From Desulforudis sp. (GTDB taxonomy: Bacteria > Bacillota > Desulfotomaculia > Desulfotomaculales > Desulforudaceae): 32,491 bases of DNA. Location of the stretch: positions 1 to 32,491 of the forward strand of contig QZIR01000060.1 of NCBI GenBank assembly GCA_003604975.1, read 5' to 3'. Below, piece after piece: positions 15,618 through 22,772 of this stretch; within the stretch, counting starts at the first letter, position 1, and each line of letters begins with the position of its first letter. The notes below the pieces were generated by a model. That model worked only from the letters and a program-made list of their open reading frames with translations. It ran no database searches and was not told where the DNA came from. The position numbers and the translations under genes were made by a program.

Positions 15618-17284
15618 AACATATTGGTGCCAATCTACTCTCCGGGATATTTTCCGCAAATGAAGCTGTACATTTCAGAAATGCCACCCGGGATGTCAAA
15701 GCCGCCCAGACCGCGATTCTGCTAAAGACTCTATCCGAAAACAAACTTACCGCGTGCGGCAAGACATACAAATTCGAGACGATAGACTCTTATCGGGAGT
15801 ATAGACAGCGGGTGCCGCTGGTCGAGTATGATGATATCCGTCCCAGCATCGACAGGATACTGGCTGGAGAAGCAGACATACTTTTCGCAGGCCGTCCGCT
15901 TTGCCTACAACCTACTTCCGGGACAACCTCCGGCCGGAAATTCATCCCTTTCAACCACGCCCTGCGGAAGCAATTTCAACGCGGCGTCGCGACATGGATT
16001 TTTGATTTATTCGCCCACGAACATAGTCTGGTTGCAGGAAAATGGTTCTGGTCTTTGTCGCCAGTTGGAATGCAGGCGCAAAGCGGTCAAGCTAAAGTTC
16101 CCGTTGGTTTCCTGGACGACACCGGATACCTCGGTCCTGTTCTGGGGCCGCTGCTGAAAAAATCCTTTGCCGTGCCTTCCGAAGCGGCAACTATCCAGGA
16201 CAGTGAGATGTTTCGTTATGTCTCCATGGCCTTTCTGCTGAAAGAAGCGGACCTGGTTTTGATATCCATTTGGAATCCAAGTTATTTCACCCTCCTGCTG
16301 GAATCAATTGACAACAATATAACCGGCATAATCCGCGACATACATACCGGCCATCTATCGCTCGACACCCGAACCCCTGAGAAGCTGCGTGGTTATCTCC
16401 AAAGGCAATTTGGTGGTGCCAACCGTTCCAGGGCGATGGAGCTCGATACCCTCTTTCAAAAATATGCGGATCGAAAAGCACAACTCTACAAAGGTATCTG
16501 GCCGCGGCTACGGCTTCTCAGTTTGTGGGAAGATGCAGAGGCAAAGGGGCCTGCGGCAAGATTGGGCCGGCTTTTTCCCTCGGTCTTCATCCAGCCCAAA
16601 GGTCTTATTGCCACGGAGGGGATGGTGTCCATCCCGCTATTCCGCCCTATCCAGCGTCTGCTTTCAATCAGGTGCCATTTCTATGAATTCATTCCGGTGG
16701 AGAACGAGACGGAAGCGGTTCCCGCCTGGAAGCTGGATGCAGGGCGCTATTATAAAGTCGTCGTCACCACCGCAGGCGGACTTTATCGGTACAAGCTGAA
16801 TGATATCGTTAAGGTACGAGGCTTTTTCAACGAATGCCCGTGCCTTGAATTCCATGGAAGAGGAAACCTGACATCAGACTTTTATGGCGAAAAACTGCAC
16901 CAATTATTTGTAGCGAAAATCATAAACACCGTGCTGTCAGACATGGATGTTTCCGCCTATTTTATCCTACTGGCCCCCGACGGTGTGGGCCATGTTGATC
17001 ATTATACTTTGTACATCGCCTGCGACAGTCCGATTACGAGGGTAAAGCTTGATGAAATCCGGGAGCAGTTCGAAACGGAGCTCAAGAAAAATATCCATTA
17101 CGATTATTGCATAACATTGGGACAGCTCCGGGATATGGAAATCTGTTACATTCACCAAAGTGTCGATTGGGCTAACAGCATCTTCTTGTCGGTGATGAAA
17201 AACAGAGGGTTCAAGGATGGCGATATCAAGCCGGCGGTTCTTGACAACCAACCCGTATGGAAAAAGGAATTCTCAATTCAATGA
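15614..17284 (+). CDS. GH3-family acyl-adenylating amide synthetase
   Basis: The protein has 556 residues, normal for GH3 ('auxin-responsive promoter') enzymes. The first ATP-binding motif LQPTSGTTSGRKFIPF (98-113) is diagnostic. Later motifs are also present: PKGLIATEGMVSIPL, then TTAGGLYRYKLNDIVKVRGF, corresponding to the nucleotide-contacting 'GLYRYxxxDVV' segment. In plants GH3 enzymes activate a carboxylic acid as acyl-AMP and couple it to an amino acid; bacterial members are few and mostly uncharacterised. In this cluster it is the only clear ATP-dependent bond-forming enzyme and probably makes an amide between the modified acid and an amine. The start overlaps the preceding stop by four bases, and the stop overlaps the ATG of the membrane gene. 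Confidence 0.92.
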   Translation: MKHIGANLLSGIFSANEAVHFRNATRDVKAAQTAILLKTLSENKLTACGKTYKFETIDSYREYRQRVPLVEYDDIRPSIDRILAGEADILFAGRPLCLQPTSGTTSGRKFIPFNHALRKQFQRGVATWIFDLFAHEHSLVAGKWFWSLSPVGMQAQSGQAKVPVGFLDDTGYLGPVLGPLLKKSFAVPSEAATIQDSEMFRYVSMAFLLKEADLVLISIWNPSYFTLLLESIDNNITGIIRDIHTGHLSLDTRTPEKLRGYLQRQFGGANRSRAMELDTLFQKYADRKAQLYKGIWPRLRLLSLWEDAEAKGPAARLGRLFPSVFIQPKGLIATEGMVSIPLFRPIQRLLSIRCHFYEFIPVENETEAVPAWKLDAGRYYKVVVTTAGGLYRYKLNDIVKVRGFFNECPCLEFHGRGNLTSDFYGEKLHQLFVAKIINTVLSDMDVSAYFILLAPDGVGHVDHYTLYIACDSPITRVKLDEIREQFETELKKNIHYDYCITLGQLRDMEICYIHQSVDWANSIFLSVMKNRGFKDGDIKPAVLDNQPVWKKEFSIQ

Positions 17285-17943
17285 TCCATAAATTTCAGAG
17301 AATATTTTTAGATATATTGATTTTCTGGTTACCGGTACCGGTGACTCTGATAATGACCAACATCTGGTGGCGGGAGACGAAGAGTCTTATGATCACATCA
17401 ACGGCAGTCGGCTTACCGCTGCTTTATGGATACGTAATTCCGGGTATAGGGATAAATATCTTACAGAATTGGCGTTTCACCAACGGTGTTCGGATTGGCG
17501 GAATGTATCTGCATCACGGTTTTATGTATGCTTCGAAGATGAGTTTTTTTGGTTTTATACCATTGTTATTATCGATTGCCAGCGTGCATGATTCAGATGG
17601 CTATATATATTGGGTTATCATTTCGACAACTCTTTATGCCTCGACCGCATGGCTTCAGGATTATTTGAGTCATAAATTCGGATATGTTGTTTTCCACGAA
17701 AAGAGAGGTAAAGACAGTAAAGTGAAAGAGAATGCATCGCTTAGATATGCGCCCATATGTTTCCCAATTATCGGGTCTATATATTCCATCAGTCTAGTCG
17801 CCGCGTGCAAAATATACTTGTTTGATGTTTTTCCGCAGACAAGTTTTGTTGGATTTTTCGTGCTCTCTTTTCTTGCGATGGCAACAATTCCATCCATAGC
17901 ATATGGTTTGCTTACCAAAAATGAACTGCGGCGGACCAAATGA
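17281..17943 (+). CDS. Polytopic membrane protein, last gene of cluster
   Basis: ATG 17281 overlaps the GH3 stop (ATGA) and gives 220 residues; an in-frame ATG at 17257 is less likely. About six hydrophobic segments are visible (ILIFWLPVPVTLIMTNIWW; a long one around VGLPLLYGYVIPGIGINIL; SFFGFIPLLLSIASV; YWVIISTTLYASTAW; ICFPIIGSIYSISLVAACKIYL; VGFFVLSFLAMATIPSIAYGLL). A histidine pair MYLHHGF and a conserved-looking SHKFGYVVFHEKRGKDSK loop sit between helices. I do not recognise the family. Its position at the end of the cluster suggests export, or a membrane-bound modification step such as desaturation or hydroxylation. Confidence 0.65.
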   Translation: MIHKFQRIFLDILIFWLPVPVTLIMTNIWWRETKSLMITSTAVGLPLLYGYVIPGIGINILQNWRFTNGVRIGGMYLHHGFMYASKMSFFGFIPLLLSIASVHDSDGYIYWVIISTTLYASTAWLQDYLSHKFGYVVFHEKRGKDSKVKENASLRYAPICFPIIGSIYSISLVAACKIYLFDVFPQTSFVGFFVLSFLAMATIPSIAYGLLTKNELRRTK

Positions 17944-18060
17944 TCCAGAAATTTGTATATATGTTAATCGCCACAACACTCCTTGTGCTGCGCTACAAGG
18001 AGCTTGCTGCTGGCACCGGCAGAAGAAGACATCAAAGAGGGGCGGTTCACCGAAGCAAAG

Positions 18061-18117
18061 ATTTTTTTCGACTTGGCGAAAGGCCTTATTAAGGGGCCCG
18101 CGACAGCAAGCACCCAC
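18061..18117 (-). pseudogene. Remnant of the 3' end of the hypothetical gene at 20536-21078
   Basis: The plus-strand segment 18061-18115 closely matches 20584-20640 (shared blocks include TTTTTCGAC, GGCG and CCGCGACAGCAAGC), with point changes and a small indel. Read on the minus strand it encodes CRGPLNKAFRQVEK, against SRAALNKAYRQVEK in the intact gene. Nothing else of the gene is present; the frame is broken and runs into unrelated sequence. The stretch 17944-18120 between the cluster's end and the AAA ATPase holds no other gene. This fragment probably marks the end of an older, decayed relative of the integrated element to the right. Confidence 0.7.
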
Positions 18118-18120
18118 ACA

Positions 18121-19455
18121 TCACCCCGCTCCCGATGGTAAAAACTCCACCGCATCTTCCAGCCCCAGGGCGCGATACTCCACCTGGTACCCCTGATATT
18201 CCTGCAAAAGCCGTTCAGCCTTGTGCTGCAGGGCTGGCAAGCTGATCCTGGATTTGTTCCGTTTGATCTCGGCAATGACCAGTTCTTTGCGCAGGTCGTT
18301 CACTGCAACCAGGTCGATCTCGTTTTTGTTGCCGCGCTCCCAGTAGCTACCGATCCGGTTATACTTACCGCTGGCGGCATACAGGTCGTGAAAGAAGCAC
18401 TCCAGGATCTTGCCGGACCAGGTGGCGTAATCGCGCTCGATGATTTCACGAACATAACCGAAGTTGCCGGTCTCGACCGCTGACAGATTGCGGTAGATAA
18501 AGCGGAACCAGAAACTGAGAAAATTATCCCGCAGATAATATTTCTGCAGCCGGCCACCTGGCTTGGCGTTGATCGGGCGGTGCTTGGCAATCAGGGCATA
18601 TTCGTCTTCCAGCTTGGCCAGGTATGCCCCGCTGTGGATTTCCAGTACCGATTCGATTTCGCTGCGGGCTGTTTTGCCGACGGCTATCAGTTCGAGTATG
18701 GAGAAGTAGGTGCCGTATTCTCTTCCGAACTCTTCCACCAGCAGGTTTTTTCCTTCAGCAAGAAAAGGTGAATGCGGCTTGAGAATGAAGTCGAGCATCT
18801 TCTTGTGTGTCAGTGACTTGTTCTCGGCCAGCATCTCCAGGTATTTGGGGAGGCCGCCGGTAATGGCGTAGCTGTCGAACAGGGACCGGATATCACGGTG
18901 ACCATGATCAACCAGGACTTCATGAATAGCGGCAATGCTGAACGGCTTGAGGAAGATGATCCGGTCAGCCCGGCCGAAGAGCGGTTCCTTGGCATCCTGA
19001 AAGATGCGGTGCATGAGAGAGTGTACCGAACCGATGCAGATAAGGTTCAGTTTGCAGGTTGCCTTGTTACGGTCCCAGATTCCCTGAATCTCGGAATAGA
19101 CCGACGGATTGATGCTGAAGAACTCCTGAAACTCGTCAATGATCAGGGTAATGCGTTCGGTGCGGGAAAGCTCAATCAGCAGGGTAAAGATGTCACGGAA
19201 GTTACGGATATCGCCGATGACCGGCAGGGTGTCGATACGTCGGATCTCTTCAAGGTATTCCTGACAGAGAAGGGCTTCCGCCTTGCGGGAGACAAACAGG
19301 TAGAGTTGCCTGGCCGATTTTGCCGATTCGAGAGCCAGGATCGTTTTACCGACCCTGCGGCGACCGGTGATAACCGTCATCCTGCCTGATGATGCCGATT
19401 GGTCATGGAGGTTGGCCAGCTCTTCAAGTTCGCTGACACGATTGTAGAATTTCAT
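18121..19455 (-). CDS. AAA-type ATPase with C-terminal DUF234 nuclease-like domain
   Basis: From ATG 19455 the protein has 444 residues (a further six residues are possible from 19473). It is of the 'archaeal ATPase' class: FYNRVSELEEL at the start, Walker A GRRRVGKT (31-38), Walker B TLIIDEFQEF, a sensor-type CIGSVHSLMHRIFQDAKEPLFGRA, and the family's ITGGLPKYLEML. The C-terminus (GNKNEIDLVAVNDLRKELVIAEIK) is the DUF234 domain, whose E-x-D-x(n)-E-x-K core is shared with restriction-type nucleases. These proteins are common in archaea and in anaerobic bacteria and are thought to be mobile or toxin-antitoxin-like, but the function is unproven. It is on the opposite strand to the biosynthetic cluster. 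Its upstream region holds an inverted repeat that may be an operator. Confidence 0.88.
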   Translation of the reverse strand: MKFYNRVSELEELANLHDQSASSGRMTVITGRRRVGKTILALESAKSARQLYLFVSRKAEALLCQEYLEEIRRIDTLPVIGDIRNFRDIFTLLIELSRTERITLIIDEFQEFFSINPSVYSEIQGIWDRNKATCKLNLICIGSVHSLMHRIFQDAKEPLFGRADRIIFLKPFSIAAIHEVLVDHGHRDIRSLFDSYAITGGLPKYLEMLAENKSLTHKKMLDFILKPHSPFLAEGKNLLVEEFGREYGTYFSILELIAVGKTARSEIESVLEIHSGAYLAKLEDEYALIAKHRPINAKPGGRLQKYYLRDNFLSFWFRFIYRNLSAVETGNFGYVREIIERDYATWSGKILECFFHDLYAASGKYNRIGSYWERGNKNEIDLVAVNDLRKELVIAEIKRNKSRISLPALQHKAERLLQEYQGYQVEYRALGLEDAVEFLPSGAG

Positions 19456-19461
19456 CTGCTG

Positions 19462-19495
19462 AACCACCGTCAATATTTTGATAGTAATGGTGGTT
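19462..19495 (-). promoter_or_regulatory. Inverted repeat before the AAA/DUF234 gene
   Basis: AACCACC at 19462-19468 pairs with GGTGGTT at 19489-19495 around an AT-rich centre that itself contains the half-sites TCAA and TTGA. It starts seven bases before the ATG at 19455, so a protein bound here could block translation or transcription start. The repeat is seen directly; operator function is inferred. Confidence 0.35.
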
Positions 19496-19549
19496 ACAGT
19501 AATTTATTTGCTACGAGTGTGCAACAGCTTTCTTCGGCAAATTTATCTA

Positions 19550-20341
19550 TTACAGATCGATGACCAAGCTTTTATCGAACTGTGGATTGACTTCCACATC
19601 CTTGTAGCCGTAGGGGTTTACTACCACCCGGGTATTGCCGAGTGTGTAGTCGAATGAGTTGTGAGTATGGCCATGTACCCAGAGAACCGGTCCAAGATCG
19701 ATGATATCGTTGGAAATGTCGGTCATGAAGGCGCAGTTGAGGCTGTCTCCCCGGAAGCGCGGATGAATGGACAGGGGTGACACCCCATGGTGTGTCACCA
19801 CGACGGTCTTTCTACCGCTGGCGGTTGCCAATGTATCGAAGATGTACCGTTTCGATATCTGGAAAAGGTCGACCGTCTCCTCAGGCATGAGTCGTGTCCC
19901 GTCAGGCTTTTTGATCACGACAAAGTCGTTCATGTTTTTCCGGGCGTACTGCATCTTGAAGAAGTCTTTCCCCTGAAAATCCGTCCAGAGCATTGTCCCG
20001 ATAAAGATGACACCGTTGATTTCAACCGATTCGTTTTCAAGAAAGTGAACGTTCTTGGGGAGCGAGACTTTGATTTTCAGCTCCGGGATACGTCCAATGT
20101 AGTCGTTGTGATAGAAAAAGTGATTCCCCTCCACATAAATGACTGCCAGAAAACGCTTGGCTAGGAGGCTGACAACCTTGAGCCAGGTTTCCTGCCGGTG
20201 GGCCAACCCGATGTCGCCGGCAACCAGAGCAACGGTTTCCTGATCAGTCGGCAGCGGTGGGACCACCAGGCCGAGAATACGATCAATCTTGTTTGCTTGC
20301 CAGAACTCAGCATGAAGATCGGAAAAGGGGCGGACTAGCAT
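19550..20341 (-). CDS. Metallophosphoesterase (calcineurin-like)
   Basis: ATG 20341 is chosen because GGAG lies five bases upstream; it gives 263 residues. (A TTG at 20368 would add nine.) The full metallophosphoesterase motif set is present: FSDLHAEF (Asp8, His10), VAGDIGLA (Asp43), VEGNHFFY (Asn73, His74), VVTHHGVSPL, and WVHGHTHNS near the C-terminus. It would use two metal ions to hydrolyse phosphodiesters or phosphomonoesters; the substrate (nucleotide, nucleic acid or phosphoprotein) is not predictable. It lies between the AAA/DUF234 gene and the integrated element's hypothetical genes, all on the minus strand, and is probably cargo. Confidence 0.9.
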   Translation of the reverse strand: MLVRPFSDLHAEFWQANKIDRILGLVVPPLPTDQETVALVAGDIGLAHRQETWLKVVSLLAKRFLAVIYVEGNHFFYHNDYIGRIPELKIKVSLPKNVHFLENESVEINGVIFIGTMLWTDFQGKDFFKMQYARKNMNDFVVIKKPDGTRLMPEETVDLFQISKRYIFDTLATASGRKTVVVTHHGVSPLSIHPRFRGDSLNCAFMTDISNDIIDLGPVLWVHGHTHNSFDYTLGNTRVVVNPYGYKDVEVNPQFDKSLVIDL

Positions 20342-20383
20342 ACTCTCTCCATAAAGTGTTGCAGGCAACTATACTCAAGCCTG

Positions 20384-20539
20384 CTATACAAAATCCTCCG
20401 GGTTTATTTCAAGTACAACCGTAAGCTGCTTGGCAAACTCTGCCACTGCGCCCAGCAGAGCCTGCTTGCCTATTTTCGGGTAGTCCTGCGCAAGTCGCTG
20501 GGCATAGCCGGTTGCATTGTGGCAATCCGGTCCGGTCAC
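20384..20539 (-). CDS. Small hypothetical protein, translationally coupled (51 residues)
   Basis: A GTG start at 20539 overlaps the TGA of the upstream gene (GTGA), and the frame runs for 51 codons to a TAG at 20384-20386. The translation (MTGPDCHNATGYAQRLAQDY, then PKIGKQALLGAVAEFAKQLT and VVLEINPEDFV) has the balanced composition and amphipathic helix pattern of a real protein and no rare-codon clutter. I do not recognise a family. The overlap with the preceding hypothetical gene suggests that the two act together, perhaps as regulator and partner of the integrated element. Confidence 0.55.
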   Translation of the reverse strand: MTGPDCHNATGYAQRLAQDYPKIGKQALLGAVAEFAKQLTVVLEINPEDFV

Positions 20540-21078
20540 CAGTCCCGGATTTTGGCAGCGTCGACCTCCTCCCAGCCTTCCATATCTTTTTCGACCTGGC
20601 GATACGCCTTATTGAGGGCTGCCCGCGACAGCAAGCGCCCGCCGAAATGCTCTTTGATCAGATCAGGCATGTCCCACCAGGAGGCGCCAGCCTCACGCCA
20701 CTGCTTCAACACAGGGTAATTGGCCCGGACGAATTCCTGCGTTGTCGCTTGACGTCCCCGGCGTTTCATGCGCCGCCCGCTCCGACGATACTTGTCGAGC
20801 AGGACAAGGGAGGCCTCATCTACCCGGCGCTTGCGTCCCATGGACTCCCGGGCGTGTTGGAGGTGGCGTAGCGACAAAATAACCATAGCATAGGCCCACA
20901 CGTGGATGTCCATCCCATGCTGCAGTCTGAGCCTATCGCGTAAACGCATCAGCTTGGTCTGATGGGACTTGACCACAAGGCGCTGCTCGTCGGTCATCGA
21001 CGCATACCACTTGAGAAGCCGCCGCCGGGTGTCGGGGGTCGTCCCCGACAGCATGTCCACCAGTTGCACGTCATTCAT
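20536..21078 (-). CDS. Hypothetical protein of the integrated element
   Basis: ATG 21078 follows a strong AGGAGG box by eight bases, giving 180 residues (an in-frame ATG at 21132 is less likely). The protein is strongly basic and helical: LKWYASMTDEQRLVVKSHQTKL..., a central RKRRVDEASLVLLDKYRRSGRRMKRRGRQATTQEFVRANYPVLKQWREAGASWWDMPDLIKEHFGG segment, and a C-terminal LSRAALNKAYRQVEKDMEGW. The 'REAGASWWDMPDLIKEHFG...SRAALNKAYRQVE' part reads like a helix-turn-helix of the kind used by phage/plasmid small DNA-binding proteins. I do not recognise a named family. A decayed copy of its 3' end lies at 18061-18117. It is followed by an overlapping 51-residue gene. Confidence 0.7.
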   Translation of the reverse strand: MNDVQLVDMLSGTTPDTRRRLLKWYASMTDEQRLVVKSHQTKLMRLRDRLRLQHGMDIHVWAYAMVILSLRHLQHARESMGRKRRVDEASLVLLDKYRRSGRRMKRRGRQATTQEFVRANYPVLKQWREAGASWWDMPDLIKEHFGGRLLSRAALNKAYRQVEKDMEGWEEVDAAKIRDW

Positions 21079-21188
21079 TGTTCTACCCTCCTTCACTGAT
21101 CTGGGTAACGGAGATGTTTCGTCTTTTTTCATCTTTTATTTCGTCTTTGCGAGACAGAGGCCACTGGCCTGCAATCGAGGTGCGGCAA

Positions 21189-21229
21189 GCGTCCCCGTTT
21201 ATCGGGCAATGACCGATAAACGGGGACGC
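21189..21229. repeat. Perfect 17-bp inverted repeat (hairpin)
   Basis: GCGTCCCCGTTTATCGG at 21189-21205 is exactly complementary to 21213-21229, leaving a seven-base loop (GCAATGA). There is no T-run close by on the plus side within 10 bases, so it is not a standard terminator. The GTCCCC...GGGGAC ends resemble palindromes mobilised by REP-associated tyrosine transposases, one of which lies at the right end of this window. Confidence 0.75.
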
Positions 21230-21430
21230 GCACCCCACGGTCCCAAAAAAGTCTTGCGATTTCAGTCGGTCGGAAGAATAATCAGGTCATTCTTTTTTTT
21301 TATTTCACCTGCTCTCACACCATGAGGGCCCGATCCTGAGGGGGATCATCTCGACACCCTTGCGATCGGAATTCTGTAGCTGCAGCGGTTTGCACCGCCC
21401 GGATACAGATCAGACCATCCACCGGCTCAC

Positions 21431-21552
21431 GTTTAATCGCAGATGCGAACTTCTCGAACCGGCTGTTGAGACAGGATCGGGCGTCCTGACCCAAGCCCAC
21501 AGCGTCCAGCGCGCCAATCCCGGAGGCCAAGTTTAATCGCAGAAGCGAACTT
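21431..21552. repeat. Pair of 23-bp direct repeats 100 bp apart, possible recombinase sites
   Basis: The segments 21431-21453 and 21531-21553 agree at all but one base (GTTTAATCGCAG, then A/T, then GCGAACTTC with variation only at that position). Each contains a dyad centred on TCGCAGATGCGA or TCGCAGAAGCGA. They lie downstream of the integrase gene, whose stop is at 21669. Short dyads in direct orientation next to a tyrosine recombinase are what recombination (res/att-like) or arm-type sites look like. The repeat is seen; the role is inferred. Confidence 0.6.
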
Positions 21553-21668
21553 CCAGGCCAGGGCTACGCTGACCACATATCGAGGACAGCAACCTCGCTA
21601 AAAATGCTCTGTAACTCACCACTCCCGCCCGGCGCGGGGCACCGAATACGCGCCACCCCGCAACACCT

Positions 21669-22586
21669 TCAGCGCCGGCCCTGGTAGTGTTTCGTGATCT
21701 CCGCCCGCTCGTGGCCGATCTCCCGGCTGACCTCGGCGAGGGCCCGCTCCCAGGTTTTTCCCTCCAAGAGTTTTTCCTGAAGGCGATCCTGCGCCCACCG
21801 ATGCCGGAAGGAATGAGGACTCCCCTTGTCATTGGCAGCTTCGGAGGCACGAGCAACGGCGTGCCTGTACGCGTCGCGGCTCACCCGCAACTCCCCGGAT
21901 TGTTTCATGCGAGCGACAAGCTGCTGATAGGTATCGCGCGAGAGCTCGGCCACTCGGATTTTCCCGCCTTTGCCTCGAACCTCGATCTTTCCCTCGCCTT
22001 TGAGCTGGTCAGGTCGAACATGGGTCGCCTCTGACATTCTGAGGCCGGCATCGTGCTGAATGGCAGCTGCCAGTCGGAAGTCCGGATGGGGGAGGAGAGA
22101 GATGACCCGATCCGGATCTCGGAAGGCGCGGCCGGGAACCATCGAGGCAAGCCCCTTTGCTTCCGGGCTGACCTGCAGGATCGCGGAGCGGAAGTCGTAG
22201 CCCAACCCGGTGCCTTTAGCCTCGGCATAGGAACGCAGGGCGTCCTCAAGCTTCCCGAGAGCGCTCGCTGCCTGCCCATAAGTCTGGCGCCCCACGTCTT
22301 CGTCGATCCGTAAACGAAGAAACGAAGAAACGTGCTCACCGGCCAGCTTTTCGATGTCCGTGACCCGGAACGTGGATTTTGCGTGATCAAGACATTGCCG
22401 CCAGACCTTGAGATACGCCTCCTTGGTCCGGAAGGAGTGAATTCCGGTCTTCTGAGCCACCTCGGAGGAGGTCCGGGCGCCTGCGGCCCAGGCCTCCTCC
22501 TTGGCGGCGTGACGTGGTTGGCCGATCCGGTCGATACCGGAGACCTTATAGACTTCCTGGGCCTGCCATTTGCTGGAGCCTCGCAT
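21669..22586 (-). CDS. Tyrosine recombinase/integrase
   Basis: The protein has 305 residues with all catalytic positions visible: Arg183 in HDAGLRMSEATHV, Lys207 in RGKGGKIRV, His258 and Arg261 in PHSFRHRWA, His292 in EIGHERAEIT and the nucleophile Tyr301 in TKHYQGRR at the extreme C-terminus. The N-terminal half (about 45-150) is a SAM-like core-binding domain (FRTKEAYLKVWRQCLDHAKS). A GAGGAGGA box lies before the ATG. It belongs to the replication-recombination block of an integrated element next to tRNA-Arg, although it is not directly next to the tRNA: the replication genes lie between. It may integrate the element or resolve multimers of it. Confidence 0.93.
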   Translation of the reverse strand: MRGSSKWQAQEVYKVSGIDRIGQPRHAAKEEAWAAGARTSSEVAQKTGIHSFRTKEAYLKVWRQCLDHAKSTFRVTDIEKLAGEHVSSFLRLRIDEDVGRQTYGQAASALGKLEDALRSYAEAKGTGLGYDFRSAILQVSPEAKGLASMVPGRAFRDPDRVISLLPHPDFRLAAAIQHDAGLRMSEATHVRPDQLKGEGKIEVRGKGGKIRVAELSRDTYQQLVARMKQSGELRVSRDAYRHAVARASEAANDKGSPHSFRHRWAQDRLQEKLLEGKTWERALAEVSREIGHERAEITKHYQGRR

Positions 22587-22619
22587 GTGTCCTCCTCTTT
22601 GTAGCGTCTCTGATCCTTC

Positions 22620-22661
22620 GGGCGGTCCACCCGCGCCATCAGATGCGCGGGCGGACCGCCC
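22620..22661. repeat. Long GC-rich inverted repeat between rep and integrase genes
   Basis: GGGCGGTCCACCCGCG at 22620-22635 and CGCGGGCGGACCGCCC at 22646-22661 form a 16-bp stem with one mismatch and a ten-base loop. It lies in the 115-base gap between the replication-type gene and the integrase. No T-run follows on the minus strand, so it may attenuate or structurally separate the two genes rather than terminate, or it may be a single-strand origin type hairpin. Confidence 0.65.
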
Positions 22662-22689
22662 CTGATATATCTGAAATACCTGCTCTCAT

Positions 22690-22772
22690 CGGGCCGCTGT
22701 GCTACGCGCCGGGCCAGTGTGCCACGGCCCCGGGCCGGTATGCCACACCATCGGGCCGGTGTGCCACGCTCA
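22690..22772. repeat. Four 20-21-bp tandem repeats (iteron-like) across the 3' end of the rep gene
   Basis: Four consecutive copies of a unit beginning CGGGCC-(G/A)-(C/G)TGTGC(C/T)AC start at 22690, 22710, 22731 and 22752 (spacings 20, 21, 21). Three are inside the coding region and give the heptads VAHRPDG, VAYRPGA and VAHWPGA; the fourth runs past the stop codon, so the repeat is kept at the DNA level. About two helical turns between copies next to a replication gene is typical for initiator-binding iterons. Confidence 0.65.

Larger units (their letters stand above)
21079..21668. other. 590-base non-coding region with hairpin and paired repeats
   Basis: This region separates the integrase from the two hypothetical genes, all of which are read on the minus strand. 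It holds a perfect hairpin (21189-21229) and two near-identical direct repeats exactly 100 bases apart (21431 and 21531), annotated separately. A short TTG-started frame on the minus strand (21315-21530) has no family features and I do not call it. Confidence 0.5.

Noticed and set aside
21315-21530. 71-residue minus-strand frame in the non-coding region
   Set aside because: It starts with TTG, has no ribosome site and no family features, and overlaps the dyad repeat, which explains its apparent KFASAIK motif.
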